Position numbers and translations under genes: made by a program. A stretch of DNA of 64,000 nucleotides, from NCBI GenBank assembly GCA_025200525.1, contig CM045760.1:43171932-43235931 (forward strand). The letters run 5' to 3'. The notes below the pieces were generated by a model that was not told the origin of the DNA, did no database searches, and saw only the letters and a list, made by a program, of their open reading frames with translations. Positions within the stretch are counted from its first letter, which is position 1. The number at the start of each line of letters is the position of its first letter. This DNA comes from Camellia lanceoleosa. Its lineage: Eukaryota > Streptophyta > Magnoliopsida > Ericales > Theaceae. Shown here piece after piece: positions 11,984 to 24,226 of the stretch.

Positions 11984-12826
11984 AGGTGAATTATACTAAC
12001 GGTCTATATAGTTTGGAATTCGTATTATTTTGATTCCTAACTTTTTAATTGTGACACATTTAACCCAGTATTTTGAATCTTGTTTTAAATAAGAACAATT
12101 GAAGATACCATTGCTTAATTTCAAGGGTAAAATCGTTTATTTTATAAAATATAAACTAATTTGACAAAAATAAATGTCAAAAAAATAATTTTGAATTTTT
12201 AAAAATTATTTTCACCCATTAAAGAGAAAATTATGTAAAATTGATAAATCTTTAATACATTTATTTCTTTCTTTCTTTTACCAAATTAATTTTTATTACG
12301 TATTTGGATGATGATCATGTAATGGGTGATTGTTTTTATTCATTAAATTAGTTTCTATTTTTCTAAAGTCAAATATGGCAACAACTTTGATATCATTATA
12401 ATCAATCCATTAAATTAAAAAATCCAAAACTAAAAGCATTTTATATATTAAATATATCGATTACACATTAAAATTCTAAAAATCACCCATTACATAATCA
12501 TCATGCAAACACATAATAAAAATTAATTTGGTACAAAAATAAATAAATAAATGTCTAAAAGATTTATATATTTTACATAATTTTATTTTTGGTGGGTAGA
12601 AATAGTTTTTAAAAATTTAAAAATATTTTTTTGATATTTATTTTTGTCAAATTAGTTTATATTTTATTAAATTGATGATTTTGCCCTTGAAATTAACCAA
12701 TGGTATCTTCAATTGTCCTTATTTGGAACAAGATTCAAAATTCAGGATAAATGTGTCACAATTGAAAAAGTAAGGACCAAAGTGACACGAGTCCCAAACT
12801 ATAAGGACTATTATTGTAATTCGCCG
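11984..12826. mobile_element. Long-TIR MULE MITE, copy 1
   Basis: The two halves are long inverted repeats (AGGTGAATTATACTAACGG... on the left, ...ATTATTGTAATTCGCCG on the right). The element is flanked by TTTTTTGAA at 11975-11983 and TTTTTTGAA at 12827-12835, a perfect 9-bp duplication. That length is diagnostic of Mutator-like insertion. It codes for nothing. A second member of the family lies at 29992-30838. Confidence 0.85.
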
Positions 12827-12835
12827 TTTTTTGAA

Positions 12836-14554
12836 TTTTCAACATTCACAATGGTACCGTCTTCTCTTACTCCTCTTTTTTTTTTTTTTTTTTAATTTTA
12901 TTGTTGTTGTGGGTATTTTTCTTCTTCAACTCAGGCTTCCGATAGCAACTGAAGATGGCAACGGCGGTAGTGGTAGATTTAGGCATTGGCGTGGTAGGGA
13001 CGACGACGATGGTGCCTTCAGGTCTGGACTATATTGTTTTAAATCTTATTTTTTTCAAACCACATCTATGTGGTTTTTTCTATATTGCATCTTTTTTTTT
13101 TTTTATGACTTTTACATTTTGTTGTTTGTAGTTTGTGTTAGGTTTCTTACTTGATCCTTTGAACCTTGTTGTTCTTGTTCGTATACTTTGTTTATTTTAT
13201 ATTAGATTAACGATTCGTGTGCGAGTCTCTTTTCGAGAAGAGACTTATTTAAACCAATTCGAACTAAATAAATTCGGTGGAGGTAGCGGTGCAATATAAC
13301 TGTCTTTTAACTGTTTTAAAAAAAAAAAATTTAAAAGGTAAAAAAATAAATAAGAAAATAAAAAATAAAAAATAAAAATGCACATAATACGTTACTGGTA
13401 CTATATAATATATTCACAATAGATATAGATATGGGTCACCTTCCTGTCTGTGCACTCTTATATAACAAATTTATTCCATTTGTTTTCTCACCTCAAAACT
13501 ATTTTCTACCTATGTTTGGCATGAGTTTTTTTTTTTTTTTTTTTGACTCTTTTAATCACAAAAAAATAAAAATAAATTAAAAAGTTAATAAGATAAAATA
13601 TTACATTCAAACTATAATCATTTCATTTTTTCTCTTACAAAAGTCAAAAAGTCTCCAATGCTAAAAAAGCCAAAAAATTAAAAAGTCAACACACATTCCA
13701 AACGAAGGTTCCATGTGAAATCTTTTAGGAGAAATTACCTGCATATGGTAATTGTAAAAAAATATTACATATATGTGAAAATTTTATATTTTTAATTATT
13801 AATATTGATAAAATTTACTATTAATTTATAATTATTTTTTAACTTATTCACTGATTTAAAATTCTCCCTATCTGTTACAAGCCAATCCCCGGACCCAACT
13901 CACCCACTCCTGTACGAATAAGAACACTTGTGAACACTCAACAGCAATATGTGGCTTCGTAAAATGACTTACTAAAACAAGATCTGTAAGTCATTTTTTC
14001 TTTTTTGGTGAAAAAAATATTTATCAAAAAATTAGAACAATATTATTGAAAAAATTATTTTCAGTTGAAACAAATAGAGCTTATATGTCAACTATTTTTT
14101 TCATAATATTAGAGTTGTTTCTCCTGCTCCTCTTTCAACAGATAATTTTTTCCAAAAAAAGGGGGTAAATTTATATTGCTCTTTCAACTATCATTTAGTA
14201 CACGCAATTCGTATGTAATTTAAATAAGTAAAATTAAAATAAAATATTTAATATATATTATGTGTCACTCAAGTAGTAAATTTTCAAATAAATTTCACTC
14301 AGATCTGGGCTTAATTTTTTGGGGCTATTTAAAAAATTTGTTTATTTGCTAAAACCAACAAAAAGGTTCATGTTAAAAAAACACATAATTTTTTTGGCAT
14401 TTTTCTAGTCTTTTTAATGACATTTTAAAATGGCTAAAATGAGTTTTTTAGTGGGAAATAAATCTGTCACATAAATTAATATAAGTTATTTTTTTTACTT
14501 TTTTATTAAAATATGAGGTAAAAATAAAATTTTGACCGTATATTAAAAAAAAAT
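12836..14554. other. Gene-free A+T-rich stretch
   Basis: No gene is supported. Near 12940-13030 a short G+C-richer patch could encode a small Val/Thr/Gly-rich peptide on the plus strand, but nothing about it is recognisable. Poly-T runs occur near 12875-12893 and 13526-13544. Sequence near 13510-13710 resembles decayed Tourist MITE ends. Confidence 0.5.
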
Positions 14555-14899
14555 GATAAATTACATATACACTCCATGACGTTTGCTTAAAATACAGATT
14601 GCCTACTGTAGTTTGAAAAATTACAAATACCCCCTTAGTAGAATTTTTTATTTAATAGAATTAACTAAAAAAATAAAATTCATAATTACTCTCCTATACA
14701 ATATTAAAATTATCTAAATTATTAATTGAAATATATTTTTAATATCATTAAAAACTATTAATTGACTTGATGATTTATTAATAAAATGGACAATTTATTA
14801 TGAAATTAGGAACCTCAGAAGGTAGAATGTAATTTTTAAAATTACAAAAGGCAATTCATATTTTAATTAAATTTTAAGGGGTGTATTTGTAATTTATTC
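14555..14899. mobile_element. Small TIR MITE (GATAAATTACAAATAC family), copy 1
   Basis: The left end GATAAATTACATATACAC is matched by the inverted right end GTGTATTTGTAATTTATTC, with a further inverted segment AATACAGATTGCC / GGCAATTCATATT inside. A-rich flanks could form a 9-bp duplication but are low complexity. Related copies lie at 23653-23969 and 43512-43855. The first of those has an 8-of-9 match target duplication, so the family is probably Mutator-like. Confidence 0.7.
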
Positions 14900-15706
14900 T
14901 AAAAAAAAAAGGAATAGAAAAGAAAGGAATGAGAATGAATTTATAATTTTTTAATTAAATCAACCCATTCCCAAACACCATCTAAAGCTTTAAGAGTTGA
15001 GAACAAAACCATAAGATTGAGAACAAGTGTTTTGTCTCCATGCCTACCTAACTCAAACTCTACTCATGAAATCAAAGGCTAATAAGACCCCACACATTTG
15101 ATTCCGATAGGCCCCACATAAAGATAGAAAGAGATGTGAACCGTCAGATCATACCCTATTTCCTCAAGTAGGGCCCACAACATCACAAGTAAATACTTGA
15201 TCAAAAATAGCCTCCCATGCAGGAGACAGCTTGACTTCTTTGACTCTTCCTTTTCCACCACCAGCATATTCCCTCCAGGAAAATAAGTGGTCATTTTCTC
15301 TCATTTTCCGGGAAAATAACATGGGGGCTACGGAAAGAGAAAAAGAAAAATAATGCAATCGCCTGAAATAGAAAACAGACCTGCACGAGCATGCCTGCCG
15401 AAACTAATTACCATTTTTAACTAAAATACCCTACAAATGAAATAAAAGAGATACCACTTCACAATTTCCCGGAAAAAACACAAATGACTGTATTGAATTT
15501 TCCAGGAAAGGAAAATAGATATACAACATATGATCATTTGATTGATGTCTCTATAACAACATCCACCTTTGAGAGTAGAAAATATTGCTAGAGAATTTAG
15601 AAATACTAGAGAGGGTTAAAACACCTATTTCTTGATCTTCAGTGCTTCACTACTAGTCAACAGTTGGAGATGGAGCTTGGGATTTGATCGTCGTGTTGCC
15701 GGAAAG
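14900..15706. other. Downstream flank of SPL8
   Basis: This region lies 3' of the SPL8 stop codon. Roughly 15530-15706 should hold the SPL8 3' untranslated region, but no clear polyadenylation signal could be chosen. A minus-strand open frame near 15164-15358 (ending FTCDVVGPT) is short and unrecognised. No other gene is seen. Confidence 0.5.
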
Positions 15707-18542
15707 TTACCCATTGGAGAAAAAGAGTGAGCTTGTTGATGGAGATGAACTTGTGGCGGCTTGATATGATCTTTGCCGGAAACAATCAAGTGACATTCGT
15801 GGCGGTGAGATCGCCATTGTCACCGAGGAAGAGGAGTGAGCTCCCGAGTCAGGTGGAGACCCTAAAATTGAAAAACTGTCATTTTTTTTTTTTTTTTTTT
15901 TGGCAAGGAATTTAACCTTGTAGCGTGGGACTGAATTCTGACTAACTGAACTAGTTCAGTTGATTACAAATTCTATTTCTTTGTTAATGGGTATTAGGGT
16001 TTTAAATATCAGAATTACTTTAAATAATAAAATCATGATATATATGTATTTATATTAATAGTGCAATTTTATGCTGTCGGTAAATAAGAGAAAAGTTAGA
16101 AATTATGAAAAAAATTTCATGAAAATAATTATGAAAGATTTATGATTCTCAGATTACCTTGATTAATGTATAGAACTTTATTCTAAGGTCATGTTTGTTT
16201 GGGTGGACATGAGCTTGGGATTGGACTAATAGTCCAATAAAATTATCAATCCGATATTTGATTAAACAATTAAAGCACGGACTAATTATTTTAAACTTGA
16301 CTATTAGTTAAGATAGGATACATAATCCAACGAATTCATAATCCTAGGACTATTAGTCATGGGAATGCTAATCCAGTCCGCCCAAACAAACATGACCTAA
16401 GTGTAATATAAAAATTACAAAACTTTCATGATTATTTTTTTAAAAGGTATTTCATGATACCTATCATTACTGTGTAAATAATGATAACGGAAGTCTAAAA
16501 TGCTATTGTTAATATTGAATGTCTAAAATTCCGTTACGTGCCAATATGGTACATAGTTGTTGATATTCACTGATATATTAACCGATATTTAACTGGTCTC
16601 TTTTGAGAAACTAGTTAAATGTTAAAAATTAATTTTTAATCAATTTTGAATCACATTATTTCTTACATATTTTACACTTTTTTTAAAAAAAAGTCATATA
16701 AAATCAAAAAAATTAAGTTTTAAACATCTTCTCAAAATTGGCTATCTGATATCTTCATTGTCGGATGTTGACTATTGTCATATATATGTATATATATATG
16801 AATTAATTGAGGCTTACTTGGAGGGTTATCGGACGATGAAGTACGAGCATTTTCAAGTTGGGACTTGGGTTCTTGGCTTTGAAGATGATGAGACTTTCGC
16901 CTCCGGCGATTATGATCCGCCAACCTTTTCCGGCAGCTTCGCTTCCCGTTGTCGAACTCCGACAGAACATGAAACCTATTATTATGTATTGAATTCATTA
17001 TTGAAATTCATACATACATGTATGTATACATATATAATTAGATATACATAGTATTAAGCAAAAACAAGAAGTTAATGAGATTGATAGTAAATATTACTAT
17101 AAAAAGCAAAACCAAACAATACGTAACCCTAAAACGGCAGCTTATAATAGGAAAAAGAAAAAAAAAAAAAAAAAATCAAGTTACGGACGCTAATGCCCTC
17201 GGGATTGCCCCTACGTACGACAAACTAATGATTAGCTGGATGGCATGATTTCCAAGGGCATTTTTGCCATTTTAAAATTTTTGTTGAAAATTAAAATTTA
17301 ATTTGATAAACACAAAACATTAAAAATTTTGAATTTTTTAAAATTATTTGTGTCCCAAAGAAAAGGAAAACCTCTCAAAATAATGTATAATTTGTTAAAT
17401 TTTTTCACCAAATTAGTTTTTCAATAATTTCACACATTACCTCATCTCAAAGTTTATACAAATTTTTTTTTAGGAAAATTTTTAATCCAGTTGAAGTTCT
17501 AAAAAAAACTTGAAATCACTAGTAAACTTTATAAATTTTAATAATTAGAGTATTAAGCTTTCTCATGAATATGTAATTATTTTGTAAAAATTTCACTAAA
17601 TTGTGAAAAAAAAAATTAATTGGTTAGAAAATCAACTTCTGAACCAAATTTAATGGTTTAGAAATTAACTTCGGAACAAAATTTCCAATATATATAATTG
17701 CTCAAAAGTTAAATCCTCAACAATATAATTTCTTTAAAAAAATGATTTTTTTTTTTTTTTGAATAAAAACTAATGTTAATTAAGAGAAAATTGTTGATGA
17801 AAATAGAAGCTCCCAAAACAAAGGAAGAGAGAGGGAGAGATTGATGGATTGTGATGGTGGTGGGGTGGATGAAAATGCAAACAAGAAAGAAACACAAGGG
17901 TGTTATAGTAAATTTCATATTCAACCTGCTACATTGTTGACAGAACCGCTGAGTCAACCCGGCGGCGATTACAGTAGACGCTTTGGAGTGAAACTCGCAG
18001 ACTTTATGGCGTCGGTGATAGTGTTTCGCGTGAGTCAGATCGGCATTACATCCCTCGGCCTGACACCTCGGCGAGTTCACCGAACCCGGTTCGACCCCCC
18101 TCGACCGCCTGTACAGCCGGTTCACAAAATCGTCCTCCGAAGACGAGAAATAAGTCCGACCGCCCAAATTCAACCCAATCCTCGACGCGAAGTCCGCGAC
18201 CGGTTCACTCTTCGGTGCCACCACGTACCCGCCATGCTCCACCGTGGCTCCGCCGACGTGGTCGAGAGACAGCATCGCCGGCGAAGGCGGCGCGTAGGAG
18301 ACTCCGAAGGCGCGTGGGTCGTAGAGAGAGTGCGAGTAGGCTTGGGTTTGGGGGTGGTGGAATGGTTGTTGTGGTTGATGAAAGTGGTGTTGATTCTGAG
18401 AAAACCCAGTTGAATTCACGAGGGTTTCGTTGAAAGCTTGGGCGTAGTGATCGAAAATCTGGCGGTTCGCGTCGGAATCTCCGGTGGTTTCTTCGCCGGA
18501 GTGCATGACTGTTGATGGGTTTCCCCATTCGTACTCCAACAT
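15707..18542 (-). CDS. SPL8: SBP-box transcription factor, SPL8 type
   Basis: This is a nuclear DNA-binding protein of the SQUAMOSA-PROMOTER-BINDING-LIKE family; the domain binds GTAC-core sites. Exon 1 is 18542-17926, exon 2 is 16975-16818 and exon 3 is 15861-15707, a 930-nt CDS for 309 residues. Donors GTTGAA and GTAAGC and acceptors ending AATAG and TTTAG keep the frame. Residues about 158-233 form the SBP domain with both zinc sites in exact spacing (CX4CX16CX2H, then CX2CX3HX11C). The first intron splits the second zinc site after CQQCSR, as usual in this family, and the nuclear signal [17 protein letters not shown] follows. The C-terminus MSLDCFRQR...SLFFSNG and the N-terminus [10 protein letters not shown] match the SPL8 clade from memory. 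The start at 18542 is preferred over the in-frame ATG at 18569 because SPL8 proteins begin MLxYEW. I saw no miR156 site in the CDS, as expected for SPL8. In Arabidopsis SPL8 acts in anther, trichome and gibberellin-related development. The gene looks intact. Confidence 0.93.
16187..16397. mobile_element. Tourist (PIF/Harbinger) MITE in SPL8 intron 2
   Basis: It has perfect 17-bp terminal inverted repeats, GGTCATGTTTGTTTGGG and its inverse CCCAAACAAACATGACC, flanked by TAA at 16184-16186 and TAA at 16398-16400. It is 211 bp and non-coding. It sits wholly inside the second SPL8 intron and does not touch the splice sites. Confidence 0.92.
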
Positions 18543-18599
18543 TGCTACAAAACCCAAAACCCACTTCACTGATTAGCTTTTACAACAACCCTTTGATCT

Positions 18600-18662
18600 G
18601 TAGAGCAAAGAAAACAAGAGAAATAACTGGGATTTAGAGAGAGAGAGAGAGAGAGAGGAAGA
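18600..18662 (-). promoter_or_regulatory. GA-rich 5' leader of SPL8
   Basis: The (GA)n stretch near 18636-18657 lies between the TATA box and the start codon, so on the transcribed strand the leader contains a (CT)n run. Such runs are common in plant 5' leaders and can bind GAGA-binding factors. A second, CT-rich run at about 18814-18846 lies upstream of the TATA box. The transcription start is not fixed by sequence. Confidence 0.5.
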
Positions 18663-18691
18663 GAGAATGGAACTGAGAGAAACTCAGAAGG

Positions 18692-18703
18692 TGTATATAT
18701 AGA
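18692..18703 (-). promoter_or_regulatory. Probable TATA box of SPL8
   Basis: The minus strand reads CTCTATATATACACC here, about 150 nt upstream of the SPL8 start codon. A start site about 30 nt downstream would give a leader of roughly 120 nt. It is the only strong TATA match close to the gene. Confidence 0.6.
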
Positions 18704-20316
18704 GTAGAAATTGAAAAACCCTAGTCGTTGTTCATTCATAAATTCAGTGTTTTAAACCTCTGTCTTGCTTTCTCTCTCCCTAATGGTGTGTGAGTACGAG
18801 TTAGTTGTCTCCTCCCTCTCTCTCTCTCTCTCTTTCTCTCTCTCTGTCCTGTATGTGTAGTTGTGAGCTGGAGGAACTGGGGTTATGAGGCGTCTTTTTG
18901 TTCAGTGAAAGAGAGATGTTGGTTTACACAAGTATGGGAAGTGAATTACTGTTTTACCCAATTAGTAACTGATTAAAGAATTGTGGGAACCGATTTATCC
19001 ACTCCAGATTTTTTTTATTTGGATGATTGCATTTTGCCTTCATTTTTTTAATTTTTTTGTTATTTTAATTTGGAATTAAAAACCCAGTCCGTGGGGTTAA
19101 AAAACCTTTTTTTGGATAGATTTTTAAATTTTTTTGACTTTTATGAGAGAAAAAATAAAAGAAAGAGTTACTGATAAGTCTCATATGAAAAATTCAAAAT
19201 CTATCTAGTCCCAAAATAAAATATTTATACCAATTAATCCTATATATTTTTAATTGTCACCAAAAAATTCTATTTAAAAAAAAACATTTAAAGACGCTCC
19301 TACATCCCACCACCATCGAACTTTCGTCAGACAGTCATCGAAAACTCGTTGGAATATTCAACATCACCAGGAAGTTGGCGGAATATCATCGAAAATTTGC
19401 TAGAGTATCACCGGAATGTTCTGAACGTCATCAAAAGTTGTTGGAATGTCTAGAATATTCGTTGGACGTCAAAAATATCACAGGAGACTCACCGGAATGT
19501 CCAGAATATTGCCCAAAAAAAAGAATAAGAATAAACTGAGAAATTAAAGTGAAAAAACAAAGCAAAATGTGCTAACTATTGATAAAGTGAAAGAAGAAGA
19601 AAAATCTAAGAATAACAAAGAACAACAATGAAAAAAAAAATATGTTATTTCAATTTTTGTAGGATTTAAACAAATAATTTTCAATATTGATCAAATTGAA
19701 AAGTAAACTTTAAAACTGTAAAATGTTACAGTTTCAAAATATAATTCTATTAAGTATTTATCCTTATTAATCAAATTGAAAAACATGTTATAAAACTGTA
19801 AAATAGTGAAACTACAAAATTTTACAATTCAAAAGAATGATTCAATTTAGCACGAAAAAAATTGAAATAGTAAAATTTTATAGTTTTCATCGTTTATAAT
19901 TAAAATTCGAAAACAACTTGTTCAAAACTTGAAAAAAAAAATTTATTATAATAGGAAAATAGAAGTTTATAGTAAAAAAAAAAAGTATTAAAACTAAGAG
20001 ATTAAAGGAAAGATACAGATATAGAGAGATCCTTGTACTCCGATAACTATTCATCTTCTTCGTCAAAAACTCATATCTTTCACCATCAGTGAGTACGAAA
20101 TAAGGAGATGGTGCTTGGTGTTTGCTCGTGAACCCCAATCAATGGTGGTCACCGATCACTGGTGACTGTAGATTAGAAAGATAAAGGAAAAGAAAGGAAA
20201 AAAAAAAGCGTGGTCATGGTCATGGTCATGGTGGTCGTCGATAGAGAAAGAGAGATACAGAGAAAAGATGAAACAATATGTAAGGAAAGATGAAAAGATA
20301 AATGGGTATACGACTT
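18704..20316. other. SPL8 upstream region, then repeats
   Basis: 18704-19130 is the proximal upstream region of SPL8, with a long CT run at about 18814-18846. Beyond 19150 the words ATAAGTCTCATATG and CTATCTAGTCCC resemble the ends of the Pack-MULE-like element at 48657. At 19310-19510 there is a diverged repeat built from the words CATCGAAAACTCGTTGGAAT and TCACCGGAATGTCCAGAAT. No gene is supported. Confidence 0.5.
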
Positions 20317-20705
20317 GAATCAGGATCTTCTCCTTGATCTCTCTCCTTACCTCCCTACTTGCTAAGCCATTGGGCCCACTTCTAGGCCCAATTTCGATGA
20401 TCCAAACCATTCACATTTTAAGACTTGTTGAGTATATCATACTTGAAAAAAATCAAATTGATCGGATATCAGAAACTAGATGTTCGGATTGTCGAACTAA
20501 AAATCATTATTTAAAAAAAATTTAATAAACAGTTTTCTGAACACATACTTTCTGATATCCGATAATTTGATTTTTTACAAGTTTGATATACTCAACAATC
20601 TTAAAATGTGAACGGTTCGAATCATCAAAATTTGGCCCAAAAGTTGGCCCAATGACCCAGCAAGTAAGGAGGCAATGAGAGAAATCAAGGAGATGATCTT
20701 GATTC
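20317..20705. mobile_element. Foldback MULE MITE
   Basis: Almost the whole element is an inverted repeat. The left arm GAATCAGGATCTTCTCCTTG reappears inverted at the right as GAATCAAGATCATCTCCTTG, and the arms continue through TTGGGCCC, ACATTTTAAGA and ATCGGATATCAGAAA. The flanks are ATACGACTT (20308-20316) and ATAGGACTT (20706-20714), an 8-of-9 match. The transcript would form a long hairpin. Confidence 0.82.
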
Positions 20706-23142
20706 ATAGGACTTTTGGGCCTATCTAAAAGATTTTGGAATTAAATAAAACACACACTTTTCAAAAAAGACTTGTGGGTAATTTGATCAAAAATGAAATA
20801 ATTATGATTTAGATGTGACATTTTAAGATTGTTTAGAAAGTATTAGATTAGTATACTTTTTGACTTTCTACAAAAAAATGTGAAATATAAGTTGGTTTGA
20901 AGTGATATGATAGAAAGATGATGTGCCCCAAATAAGATAATTGTAACCCAAATAGGATAATGTGCTAAAATAGCATTAGCACATGCCAAACAAACATTTT
21001 GTCTTATTGACTTTTTAGCCTATTTTATCTTTTTGTAACTAAAATAGCCAGAAAAACTCATGCCATACATAGCCTACAAATATTAAATTTATATAATAGT
21101 TTGTTTTTGACAACTCGGTTAAAAGTTCTTTTTTTTTTTAATTTTTTAATTTTTAAAATCACATTCAACTTGTTCGGTTTTAAGTTTTTTAAAACACTTT
21201 TCAGAAAATTATATTTCTTATTTTTTGTATTTTTTTTGTTTTTACTGAATTTTTTTAATATTTTAAGCAATTTTTTTTTTAATTTTTAGACGCACCTAAC
21301 ATAAATATACTTAAAAAGTATAATTTTTGTGAATTTTTTTTTAATTCACTAAATACAAAAAAAAAATCAGTATATTTTTCATATTTTTGTGTATTTATTA
21401 ATTTTTTAAAATACTTTTTTATAAATATTTTACTATGTAGATATATCTAAGTAAGGTGCAGCGAAAAAAGTTTTTAAAAAAATGTTTAAAATTTAAAAAA
21501 TATTCATTAAAAACAAATAAAAAAAAACGACAAACAAAAAAATCAATTTCTAAAAACTGAATTCAAAAAATTGAAATCAATACATTGATTATTTTTTATT
21601 TTTTTTACACATTTTAAAAAAAAAATTAACTTTTAACCTTATTTTCTAAACAAAAATAGAATAAATTTAAACCATACAATAATAACTTTTTGAATAATTA
21701 AATCTGACTGTCTATTTTGAAAAATAGGTTAAAAATTAATTTTTTTTATTTTATTTAAAAAAACATATAAAAAAATTAAAAACATTAAAAAAAATAACTT
21801 TTAGCTAAATCCTCAAAATATAGGGACAAGCCACTAGGAGGAAACTTCGGCTGGAAGGGGTTTGCATATGGATCTTCTCGTCCACACCTTCAATTTTCAA
21901 ATACATCTCGTCGCTATGATTAAAATGTTAAGTCTTGAACACGTTAATCAAACAAAGTCTTATTAATTACACTAAAATTCATCTCAATTATAGTAAATTT
22001 CAATTGACTCCCTTCGTCTATAAACTCGTAAATATTTATTCCTCTAATTATAAAAATCATACAAATAAATCTTTTTAAAGGTGATTTAGGGGGATTTACA
22101 CACGATAAAAGTGACATAATTTTTTTACAATTGAGTGAGTCAAAATATACAAATTCATAAATAAAATTATAAGAAGTTAAAATAATATTCATCAATAATT
22201 GATGACATATTGGTGCAAATAACCCAACATAAAAGTAATACTACACTCCCAAAATATTAACTTTTTTAGTTAACTTTTTTATTTTTTAACTATTTTAGTT
22301 GGATTCATTTGAGATGTGGTTTGGTTTTCTGACTTTTTAACTATTTTAGTCTAAGACTAAAAAGTCTCATTTGGGATGGACTTTTTGACTTTTTTAACTT
22401 TTGTGAGAAAAAAAATGTAATAATTATGACTTAGATGTAAGTATTTTGTCTTATTAAACTAAAAAGCTTATTTTATTTTTTGTGACTAAAATAATTAAAA
22501 AATCCTAGCTTTTTCTTCCCAACGAACCCTTGAGACTATAAGTTTGATTGGTTTGACTTTTTTAGTTTTTTTTTTCTACTTTTATGAAAGAAAAAATAGA
22601 ATGATTATTATTTAGGTGTATCAGGTTGTCTTATTAGCTTATTTTAGGATTGGTTTGGGAAGTGGGTTAATTTTTTGATTTTTTGACTATTTTAGCCTGG
22701 GCTAAAAAGCTTGGTTTGGGAAGGACTTTTTGGCATTTTGGATTTTCTGACTTTTTTTGTGAGAGAATAGTGTAATGATTATGGATTAGATGTGATATTT
22801 TATTTTTTGTGACTAAAATAATCTATTTTATTTTTTGTGACTAAAATAGTCAAAAAAAAAAAAAAAAAAACCCATAACCCAACTTGCCAAGTCTGTTTTG
22901 TATTTTATACTTCTTTTAACAAAAAATTTATTGCTAAACAAAGCCACAGTATCAATGATATGTGATCCAGATATATCCATGTATGGATTCATACTTTGAA
23001 TAATCTCAACACAGGGCAAGGTTTCGGAAAAAAATTTCTGGATAAAAATGTTTGGGATGTTCTAAATAAGTGTACTTTTTAACTTTTTGGACTAAAAAGT
23101 TAAGGAAAAAAATATAGTTGTTTGGGTTAACTTTTTGACTTT
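20706..23142. repeat. A+T-rich block of decayed Tourist-like MITEs
   Basis: There is no gene. Repeated words such as GGTTTGGGAAG, CTTTTTGACTTTTT, TGTGACTAAAATA and CCAAACAAAC mark several degraded relatives of the Tourist families that are intact at 33742-33931 and 56319-56498. Examples are near 20870-21000, 22310-22530 and 22640-22880. Exact ends could not be fixed. Confidence 0.55.
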
Positions 23143-23281
23143 AAGTAATTTTTTGATTTTTTTATGAGATAAAAAAATAAATTTATTTAAAAATATATTT
23201 TTTAATTGAATAGATAATTGTGAAAAAAAATAAATACTAATTGATGTGTACAATACGAACCTTTGCTATTGAAGTTGAATT
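23143..23281 (+). repeat. 139-bp direct duplication, copy 1
   Basis: This segment (AAGTAATTTTTTGA... to ...GAAGTTGAATT) recurs at 23446-23584 with one difference seen by eye (CAATACG versus CAACACG). It lies within Tourist-like A+T-rich sequence. Confidence 0.88.
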
Positions 23282-23445
23282 GAAAAATTAGGATTGTGAG
23301 TTGTGCAGCAGTAATTTTTGACTTTTGCTAAATAGTGATAACTTTTTAACTTTTTGAGTAATTTTTTAACTTTTTAACTTTTTGGCAACTTGCCAAACTT
23401 GACCTTATAGAAAATAGGGACCCTTTTTGTGAAGTTGGCTTTTTA

Positions 23446-23584
23446 AAGTAATTTTTTGATTTTTTTATGAGATAAAAAAATAAATTTATTTAAAAATATA
23501 TTTTTTAATTGAATAGATAATTGTGAAAAAAAATAAATACTAATTGATGTGTACAACACGAACCTTTGCTATTGAAGTTGAATT
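23446..23584 (+). repeat. 139-bp direct duplication, copy 2
   Basis: Near-identical second copy of 23143-23281, in the same orientation and about 164 bp further on. The high identity in an otherwise decayed area points to a recent local duplication or an assembly artefact. Confidence 0.88.
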
Positions 23585-23652
23585 CTTGACATTTTTTTAA
23601 GTATTTAAAACTTTTTTAACCAAAAATTTCCTAAATGAAACAATAAATTTTT

Positions 23653-23969
23653 GGATAAGTTACAAATATATCTTATATGGTTTGTTTAAAATATGAATTG
23701 TCCCTGTAAGTTTGGAAGTTATATCTTACACTTTCAAGTTTATAATCGCATAACAAATGGCCAAATTTTATTAATAAATTATAAAATCAATTAACAGTTT
23801 TTAATAATATCATAAATATATTCCAATTAACAATTTAGATAATTTTATTTAATTTTTTTGTTATTTCTGTTAAATGAAAAATTCTGACAATGAGATGTTT
23901 GTATTTTCCAAATCACAAAGACAATCTATATTTTAAACAAACATCAGAAGGTGTATTTATAATTTATCC
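23653..23969. mobile_element. Small TIR MITE (GATAAATTACAAATAC family), copy 2
   Basis: Left end GGATAAGTTACAAATAT; the right end is the inverse, GTATTTATAATTTATCC. Flanks TAAATTTTT (23644-23652) and TAAAGTTTT (23970-23978) match at 8 of 9 positions, suggesting a Mutator-like duplication. Non-coding, 317 bp. Confidence 0.75.
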
Positions 23970-24226
23970 TAAAGTTTTTGATAACCATAATCTAATAATA
24001 AACAATGTAAAACCTTGCTTACTCATTTATTTTTGTATATGATTTTTGTGTTTGGTTTCTTATGTTCGTAGTTAAAAATTTAATAGTAAACTTTGTATTA
24101 GTCTTGCAATTTTATAGTACACACAACATTTTGGGTATGTACCATATGTCTCAATTATAAGGTTTTTGATATTTAAATATTACCTATTGTGGTGGTAGCT
24201 ATGACTTGATTAGAAAATTGTTTCAG

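Noticed and set aside
16732..16817. C-terminal tail of the SPL8 exon 2 frame ([12 protein letters not shown]...)
   Set aside because: It lies after a GTAAGC donor and encodes AT-repeat residues. Exon 3 at 15861-15707 gives the family-typical C-terminus instead.
17709..17925. Continuation of the SPL8 exon 1 frame beyond CQQCS
   Set aside because: It reads hydrophobic, intron-like sequence. The conserved splice donor at 17925 and the matching exon 2 at 16975 show this is intron 1.
17841..18413. 190-codon plus-strand open frame over SPL8
   Set aside because: It is the shadow of SPL8 exon 1 on the opposite strand; the minus-strand frame carries the SBP domain.
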